This document shows, in pieces, positions 57,727-64,000 of a stretch of DNA of 64,000 bases. Each line of letters begins with the position of its first letter. Within the stretch, counting starts at the first letter, position 1. Source of the DNA: Calonectria ilicicola (taxonomy: Eukaryota; Ascomycota; Sordariomycetes; Hypocreales; Nectriaceae); NCBI GenBank assembly GCA_020809705.1, contig CP085825.1:6634001-6698000 (forward strand). Reading direction: 5' to 3'. The notes beneath the pieces are model-generated. The model made no database searches and was not told where the DNA came from. It worked only from the letters and a program-made list of their open reading frames with translations. The position numbers were made by a program, and so were the translations under genes.

Positions 57727-58692
57727 CTAAGGACCGCCAGCGCGTCCGGTGTTGTCCCAGTAGCCGTCACCCTTGGCGCGGCAAGTTCCGATGACACAGT
57801 AGTAGCCACCGCCTCGGTTGTTGGAGTTGGGAGACTTGATGACTACGGGGTCCGAGATGGTCGTGGTGGGGTTGGCGCAAGGGATCTGCAGCTCGATCTT
57901 GTTGCGGACTGTGTAGGCAGTGTGCGCCGTGTTGTACCAAACGCAGACCTCATCACCCTGGCCACCGTAGCAAGTGTATGAGTTACCAGTCTCCCACGAT
58001 TTCTGGACGTCAAAGCCTCCGGTGAGCCACTCGGTAATATCCGCTGACACGGAAAAGCCGATTGTGAAGGACTCGGACTCTTCGTATCCCACGGAACAGG
58101 ATGTGGCGGAACCGCAGTTGATGTTTTCCTGGGGTCATATTAGTGAGCGGGCTCAGTTGGTATACAAAATGAGACTTACGCTGATCTGCTTGTGGAAGTA
58201 GTTCTGGTGAGGGTCTCCATCTCCCTCTAGGTAGGTGGACCCTTTGGGAGCGCACTGGATGCCAGAGTTGAGGTTTTGACGCTTCTCGGGCTGCTCGACA
58301 GCGGTAGGGGTGAGACCACTGGTGTTGGGTAGCCAGCAGTCTACCTCGGCCTCATCGGCGTTGAACTTGCGATGGCAGACGGCGCCGCCAGAGTGTTCCT
58401 TCTTGGAGAGTGTCGCGTACGTTGAGTTGCCAAAGGTGACCTTGCCGTAGCCAATGTCATTGACATCAAAAGAGATGGGGGACTTGGAAAAGGCCCCGGT
58501 ATCGAGGGTGGAACCATCGGCCTCGCCATAAAACTCGGATTTATCGCTGTTGAAGACCTCAATTGTGGTGGAGGATGTCTCCTTCTTATAGGTCAGGACA
58601 GCGCGAAGTTCTTCGGGGGCAGAGGACGATGATGTAGGGGCAGCCAAGGCGCCCGCGCTCAGAGTTAGAGCGATAGCGGTGTTGAAGAGCAT
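57727..58692 (-). CDS. Secreted pre-pro-protein with Cys-rich C-terminal domain, unknown function
   Basis: Exons 58692-58180 and 58128-57727 (51-bp intron, GTAAGT..CCCAG) give 304 aa. MLFNTAIALTLSAGALAAPT is a clear signal peptide. A domain of about 115 residues follows, then EKR (Lys137-Arg138), a Kex2-type site, and a mature-like part starting QNLNSGIQCAPKG. The C-terminal domain has paired cysteines (INCGSATSCS, SYTCYGGQGDEVCVWYNTAH, PCAN, YYCVIGTC) and beta-strand patterns such as SFTIGFSVSADI, with a tail rich in Gly/Asn. I do not recognise a characterised family; similar small secreted proteins exist in fungi without known role. It could be an effector, an antimicrobial or a surface protein. 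The start, signal peptide and intron make the gene model good. A TATA-like element lies 112 bp upstream. Confidence 0.82.
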
Positions 58693-60066
58693 TTTGATGG
58701 GAGGATAAGAAGCAATGGGGAATATGTAAGAAGTAGATGACTTGCTTTGGATGTTGGCTGGCTGTAGAGGAAAGCTTCTGTTGATGACTATCGGAACACT
58801 TGACTTATATACTCCTAGAGAAAGCTCTGTGCTTCAACAAAAAGACAATCTCGGACGTCATTATCCAGGTTTTCACATTGCCTGTCAGCAATGGATACTG
58901 GTTCCACTGCTAATTGCTCATGTCGATGACCATTTCAAGGCCCCACGGAGAGTAGACGAAATTCGATTGTGGTCGGCAAAGCTATGTCCGCATCATGAAC
59001 CATGGCAGTGCACTGTTGGAAGGATCAAACAGCATAATCCTTCCCTTGGAGGGCTGAATAGGGCAGTGCATCGTTTGGGGCCAGGGACCAGAATCCTTCA
59101 AGAGCACGACCACGCGACACCGCTCCTGTGCCCCAGTTTGACCCTGGAAGTGGAGCCACAATGGAAACTGCTTGGGCTCTAGCGGGTTATGCATACGGTT
59201 GCCAGTGTTTTTTGAGGCCAAACAAGAAATGGAGCTTATGAAAAAGGGCTGTTAGTGGAGCCGATTGATTAGATTGATGTTTTGACAGCAGCGTGCTGGG
59301 TTTCCAATACGCGGTAAAGACTTGGCGGCGTGGGGCGGTTGCTTTTGGTCGCGGTTGGTCGCGTTTTCCAGGCAGTCTTGGGAACTATCTATTTTGGCTT
59401 TGCATCTTGCAAAATTTCCTGAAAAGGCTTGAAATATCGGTAATATACATATGCGGGAAATATTGATTTGCCCTTTTCTAAATGTCACGATAATAATTTC
59501 TGTAGTTGAGTCGGCAGGAGGGAGGGTCCCTCACCATCCGCGTATTGCAGTGACCACATAAATTATCCATTGTGCAAACTGCGTCAGTGCGGCTGATGTG
59601 AGATTCGCCATCGAAGCGGGTTAAAAATCTACCTTGTTTATATGCTTCAGCCCTGTTTGATCTGAGCGTGTACTTTTTCGATGAAAGGCACTGGAAGGAT
59701 TGTTCATCTCCAATTTTGGATTCATCCCCCCTACCTGGAAGATCGTGTGTCCCCATGACGGACCATCGCCGATCCCATTGCCGCATTTCTCATTAGCCCC
59801 GCAATTCTCGCTACTTCGGCACCTGTTTCTGGGCTTGGCAAAGCAGTCTTCGGCTTCCGAGACCCGTTGTACTTTGGCAGGTTGACCGCCAATGGACCGA
59901 AACCAGATCCTCCGAGATGGCTGTGCCGCAATTGAAGGATGAAACAAGTCCAGTCTGTATGTAAATATAGATTGAATTCCATTATTGGACTATCAGGCAT
60001 CAAGCCTATGTATGACTAGCCTACAGCCCCTAGTGCACACTTTATGTCGCATTTCACGTGCGGTGC
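58693..60066. other. Spacer between secreted-protein and GST genes
   Basis: 1.4 kb. Apart from the TATA-like element and a GGTCGCG direct repeat near 59348-59364, only short unsupported frames are found. Confidence 0.55.
58804..58811 (-). promoter_or_regulatory. Candidate TATA box of the secreted-protein gene
   Basis: TATATAAG on the minus strand, 112 bp before the ATG at 58692. The position and sequence suit a strong core promoter, as is usual for secreted-protein genes. Confidence 0.5.
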
Positions 60067-60886
60067 TCATGCTGCCTGCGCAGCCTTCAGCTGAATTCTC
60101 TTCTTCGTCGTGGTCTCCACAATAGTCTCCTCACGATAGATGGATACGACTGCTGGGTGCTCAGAGAGTTCCTGTGCCCACTTGAAATACGCTGGTGCGC
60201 GCTTTTGAAGCTGCTCGCTTACACTGGCATCAACAAGTCCATGCTTGGAAAGGGTGGTGAGTCGAACAACAAATGGAGCGACGAGGACCTGTTGAGTGGA
60301 TTAGTAAGGCAGACTTGCAGAGACTCAAACTGATCTGCTTACCTCGGCCAGACTGATCCTCTGGCGACCTCCAAAGAAGGGGCCAGCTTCAGCAAGAAGA
60401 GGTTCAATCTCCTTCTCAATCGCTGCAACAAGTCCCTTGGCTGCTTCCTCTACGTCTGCCTCTGTCTTGGGCCATATAATCTTGGGGTAAAATGGCTGCA
60501 CATAGCTGGACCAGGTTTCGACGAAGAGAGCAATCTTGGCTCGATCGACAGGTCCGTTGGCATCAGTCTCTGAAGGGAGCAAGTGTGAAGGGTAAGCATC
60601 GACTAGGAAGCGAGCTACAATGGCAGACTCTGGGATAACCTCTCCATTGTAGACCAGAGTGGGCACCTTGCCGCGAGGGTTAACCTTCAGATACTCTGCG
60701 GTTCGTGGAGTGTCCAAGTCGACAATCTCCTCCTTGAAGGGGATGCCCAACTCAGAAAGAACAATGTGCGCGCGGTGAGCCCCTATGATTCTTAGCGAAA
60801 GACGTTGGACACAGGGCGCTGGGATACCTACATGGGCATCGATGGTTGGTGTAAAGAGTAATGTCTGCAGCTGCTTGAGAACCCAT
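60067..60886 (-). CDS. Glutathione S-transferase, omega-like (CPWAHR type)
   Basis: Exons 60886-60832, 60782-60343 and 60288-60067 (introns of 49 and 54 bp) give 238 aa. The N-terminal thioredoxin-like domain starts ITLYTNHRCPWAHRAHIVLS; the active-site Cys17 is the omega/GTO mark, and Trp19's codon is completed across intron 1. KVNPRGKVPTLVYNGEVIPE (cis-proline and glutathione contacts) and ESAIVARFL follow. The helical second domain has KIALFVETWSSYVQP, RISLAEVLVAPFVVRL (the conserved N-capping/hydrophobic-staple helix) and ends in a basic tail. Omega GSTs do thiol transfer and dehydroascorbate or S-glutathionyl reduction rather than classic conjugation. The protein has no targeting signal, so it is presumably cytosolic. 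It is divergent from the next gene over 716 bp. The family is sure; the substrate is not. Confidence 0.92.
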
Positions 60887-61602
60887 GTTTGCTAGTATCT
60901 GCGGAATTCAGGAAGGAATTAGAGAATTCGAATGCTTGAATAGAAATGTTGTTGGTAATATCTTCCCACTAAATGGATACAAGATAAGATCCGGGGGAGA
61001 CCCATTATTAATACCTCGGAGATACGCAGCTTGATGTTGTACGCAATCAGTATTGCACCATCGGCCCCTCAGTTTGGCCATCCGGCTTCCGGCTACCGGT
61101 GGGGGCGATTTAGGTTCGTGAACCGTTACGCCAATCACGCAACCAACAGAAAGACGCTAGAACTATACAGAAACGACAGGGGAGGTATACCCTATGAAAT
61201 AAAGTTGCCATCGATTCACATATCCTCCCAAAGATGGTCTCATTCTGGCTGCCCGGTCTTCAAATTCGCCGCGGTAGCTCGTACTAATTGGGGCTGTCAT
61301 AGGCGGATTGCCATACTGGCTGCCAGGGCTTCAGGTGGGATATAGACTCTTTTAATCAGTAGTAAGTTACACGCAGTGTAGCCTTTGTCTTGTGTTGAAC
61401 AGCCACATAGTCAGTGCCTCACTTACTTGCGCACAGGTAATGAAGTCATTGTGTGGAGCTTAACGCTGGGATATTCGCCATGATTGGTCTAGGCTTAATA
61501 GTTCACCCGGTCCGGTTGAAGCACTTATGATGTTGGGTCGACCAACAGTTGGCATGGCTCATTTTTGTCAATTACATTTTTGCAAGCCCTTGACCTAAAA
61601 TC
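60887..61602. other. Divergent intergenic region, GST / unknown gene
   Basis: 716 bp with both promoters. No convincing element or gene could be named. Confidence 0.55.
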
Positions 61603-62700
61603 ATGGATATGGACATGTACCTGATCGACCGGCTTTTAGCTCAGGCTGGATTCCCCAACACCCCTGCTCCTCCAACCCCTATGTCTCTAGATGAGGCTAC
61701 TCGTTCTTTGTATCAAAGAGCTATTGATAATCCATCATCACTCAGCGATGCAGAAAGACGCGAGGTCCTCCAACGCCCGCACCCAGAGGAGGAAGATGCC
61801 ATTTGTCGCAACATTTGTGGACTCAGCATGACCGAACTTATCACCAAATCTATTCATGATTCTGAAGCTCTCTCGTATGAAGAAGCAGTCTTAGTGAATA
61901 GTGGTGTACCCGGCCCCCAAGCCGACCAAAGACATGAGAGGCATTTGCGGCTGAGTAAAGACGACCGGGAATTAATTTTCAAGGGCGAACAATCTTTGAA
62001 AACAGAAGAGGATGTTGTTTCTAGGAAGAATGCTTATGGTGTACAGCAGAAATGGTGGGATCTACAAAGCGCTGCACTCGATTTTCTCACAAACTTGGAT
62101 TATTCGAATGTTAAAAGGGCAATGCATATCCCATGGCAGGAACACATTCTATCACTTAGAGAGGCAACTGAAGGGACGGCTATCTGTGGCTTCGTGGTAT
62201 TTTCTCCAAAATCCACAGAATGACCTGCATATAAGGAGCAGATCAACACTTTCATACAACATGGCTTCAACCTTTTTTACAAGAAGGTAAAAAAGGAAAT
62301 TAGGATGGGGTTTAGGCTACACGTCGTTGAGTATGACACAATTGAGTCCCTTCGAGACCAATTTTCAGCTATGAAGGCTGCAAACGAATTTCCAATGGGA
62401 CTTCGGCTAGACGCATTTCTGTTTGTTGATGAAGAGGCATTGCGTTCGCGGGACTCACAAAGACCCTTCCTCTGGTTATGGGAGCCACAGGATTCAGCGA
62501 ATCGGTTAAAAGTGGACATTAAACACATTGTACCAACTCTGATTGCACGATTAACCCAAAGAGACCTGGCAACAGAAAAGGCCAGAAAATGGCCCTATCG
62601 ACACACAACGGAACTGGATGAACTGCACAAGGCGGCCAAAAGATCACAGCCAAATGGTGGATTTGATGGGATCTGGCCACCAAGTTGGCCATCAATGTAG
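61603..62700 (+). CDS. Hypothetical fungal protein, in-frame TGA or 45-bp intron
   Basis: The ATG at 61603 opens MDMDMYLIDRLLAQAGFPNT. The first part is helix-rich and charged (YQRAIDNPSSLSDAERREVL, MTELITKSIHDSEALSYEEA) and runs to GFVVF. A TGA at 62221-62223 interrupts the frame, and the same frame then continues with AYKEQINTFIQHGFNLFYKK, HVVEYDTIESLRDQF, LRLDAFLFVDEEALRS, FLWLWEP and IWPPSWPSM to 62700. Two readings fit. Either a 45-bp intron at 62197-62241 (GTATTT..AGCAG, TGAC branch candidate) is removed, giving 350 aa, or the TGA is a recent nonsense change. The C-terminal style (predicted strands then FLFVDEEAL) resembles a common fungal family of unknown function. No enzyme motif is visible. 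Confidence 0.65.
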
Positions 62701-64000
62701 CCTGGAGAAACTTTGTAGTGAGGTCTTGTATGAACCAACTGGGTTCAAATATGCCTGATTAGGGGTGTTAGTCAAGACCTTATGTTTGGATTAAGCACTT
62801 CATTGAACTTTCGCAAATCAGATTCAGATTTGGTGGTAGATGAGCACAAGAAGTAGTAATCAAAGTCACCAGTGTGGGTGGTTTGTCCCCTTGTCATCCA
62901 ATCTGAAAAGAATCCAATACTTCGCTCAAGGAAGAACTCTATTAGTAAAGCACCCTAATTAATTTATCTAAGTTGGCAATTAACCAAGCCATTAGTTGAG
63001 TTTATCTTGGTCAGGCAAATCATGGTTAAACCTAGTTGCATCTGCCACCGTTGTGGCTTTGGAGTTCCCTCTTGGTCGGGCCCACAATTTACCATTATAC
63101 TCGGAGATGAAACTCAAGCACGTTGAAGCCCATTTCCATTTGTAGAGCTGAGCTCCTGCCGCTCTAAGCTGAGCTCAAGCTAAGACCCCTGTAGTTTGGG
63201 CTGAGCTGAAGGTGAGCTGGATGGCTGGGCCACTTTCGGGGCCACAACACCCTTCTGTAGGACCCTAATCTGGGCGCTCCGCCTTATTCTGGGCCATGAA
63301 CCAGTTTGTGGTGCAACGGTCTCACCATGGGCGTGGCTGAGTCAATCCAACAGTGTGGGAACTTCATACAGGAACGAGCCAAAAGTCCAACCGCGCAGCT
63401 ACTAGCATTCGTCGTCCTAGAAAAGCCGCTAGGGTAAACCATGTGATTGATGGTGGGATTTTGAGACACTGATAGAGTTTTATCCCTAGTATGCGACTTC
63501 CATCTTGAGCAGGTTACAGCTTTCGAGCGCAAACCTGCGTTTTAGAAGGTCATGAGAATTTCACCTCACATTTTTCCAAAATTGAATTCCATCCACGGGC
63601 TATTTGTTGATGTTTACGTGCTCGAATATGTCATCTAATCTAGCGCAGGTTCAATAAGCGCAGCGAGTGGGGATTCAGGGGGACAGCCTGGAGTCGGCTG
63701 TGAGGACCAACACCCCCACGCTAAAATTTACACAATGGAGGGGATGATTCGATATCTTTTAGGCGCCCAAGTGGCGAGGCTTTGTGAGGGACTATTGGGG
63801 GGGAATGGAAGAAGCAGGCTGCGGCGTGTCGCTCGCGCCAGCGCTTCGTACTTGCATTTGATTGGTTAGGTTGGGGAACAGAGACGTCGGCGACGGGGAG
63901 GCGTGAAGCTAGGGACCCGTCTCTGCGACCTTGAAAAATTTTTATGGTTGTGAAGCAAACGCATATGCTTGGCGAAAAGTGTGTGATTTTATCTATTGGT
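62701..64000. other. Right-end spacer with repeated GCTGAGCT motif; no gene seen
   Basis: 1.3 kb. GCTGAGCT recurs three times within about 60 bp (63148-63215) and related AGCT-rich words surround it. The last 350 bp are GC-richer and may be the upstream part of a gene beyond the window. Confidence 0.5.

Noticed and set aside
63284..63532. 82-codon minus-strand frame near the right end
   Set aside because: No ATG-led model or recognisable motif; not enough to call a gene or transposon remnant.

Overview
The window looks like nuclear DNA of a filamentous ascomycete, most likely from Sordariomycetes/Hypocreales. The basis is short GT-AG introns of about 47-76 bp (a few reach 162 bp), CTNAC-type branch points, unlinked housekeeping genes on both strands, long gene-free spacers, and typical fungal families (NACHT/STAND protein, LaeA/UMTA-type methyltransferase, SRPK-like kinase, omega-type GST). 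No species is claimed. Splice sites below were placed by reading frames, consensus borders and family continuity, not by transcripts. Layout, 0-11 kb: the 3' end of an LSH/Irc5-type SNF2 remodeller, an alpha/beta hydrolase, a three-exon unknown gene, and two paralogous zinc-finger-like proteins (minus strand at 4.7-6.0 kb, plus strand at 9.5-10.3 kb) separated by about 3.5 kb without a convincing gene. 11.4-17.0 kb: one very large minus-strand ankyrin-repeat protein (1841 aa predicted) with a C-terminal coiled coil. 17-31.4 kb is an accessory, AT-richer stretch. It holds a decayed minus-strand reading frame (about 19.3-20.3 kb), a polytopic membrane protein cut by an in-frame TGA, a secreted M6-like metallopeptidase, and a NACHT/STAND (NLR-like) gene with a frame change and a late in-frame TAA. 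32-45.6 kb is a dense conserved block: quinone oxidoreductase, UDP-glucose 4-epimerase, a SUN-domain nuclear-envelope protein, and the nucleolar pair Dbp4 and Esf1. That pair is transcribed divergently from one 265-bp promoter, and both proteins work in early 18S rRNA maturation. 46-64 kb: a LaeA/UMTA-like methyltransferase, then a 4.5-kb gene-free spacer full of short tandem repeats, a DUF4267-like membrane protein, a flavin monooxygenase, a divergent SRPK-like kinase with odd catalytic motifs, a secreted protein with a Kex2-type site, an omega-like GST, and an unknown gene that carries either an in-frame TGA or a 45-bp intron. The right end holds no recognisable gene. No rRNA, convincing tRNA, CRISPR array or intact transposon was seen. 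The most unusual signals are the cluster of genes broken by single stops or a frame shift in otherwise well-preserved coding sequence, the decayed single-frame relic, the diverged zinc-finger pair, and the kinase with an altered catalytic loop.
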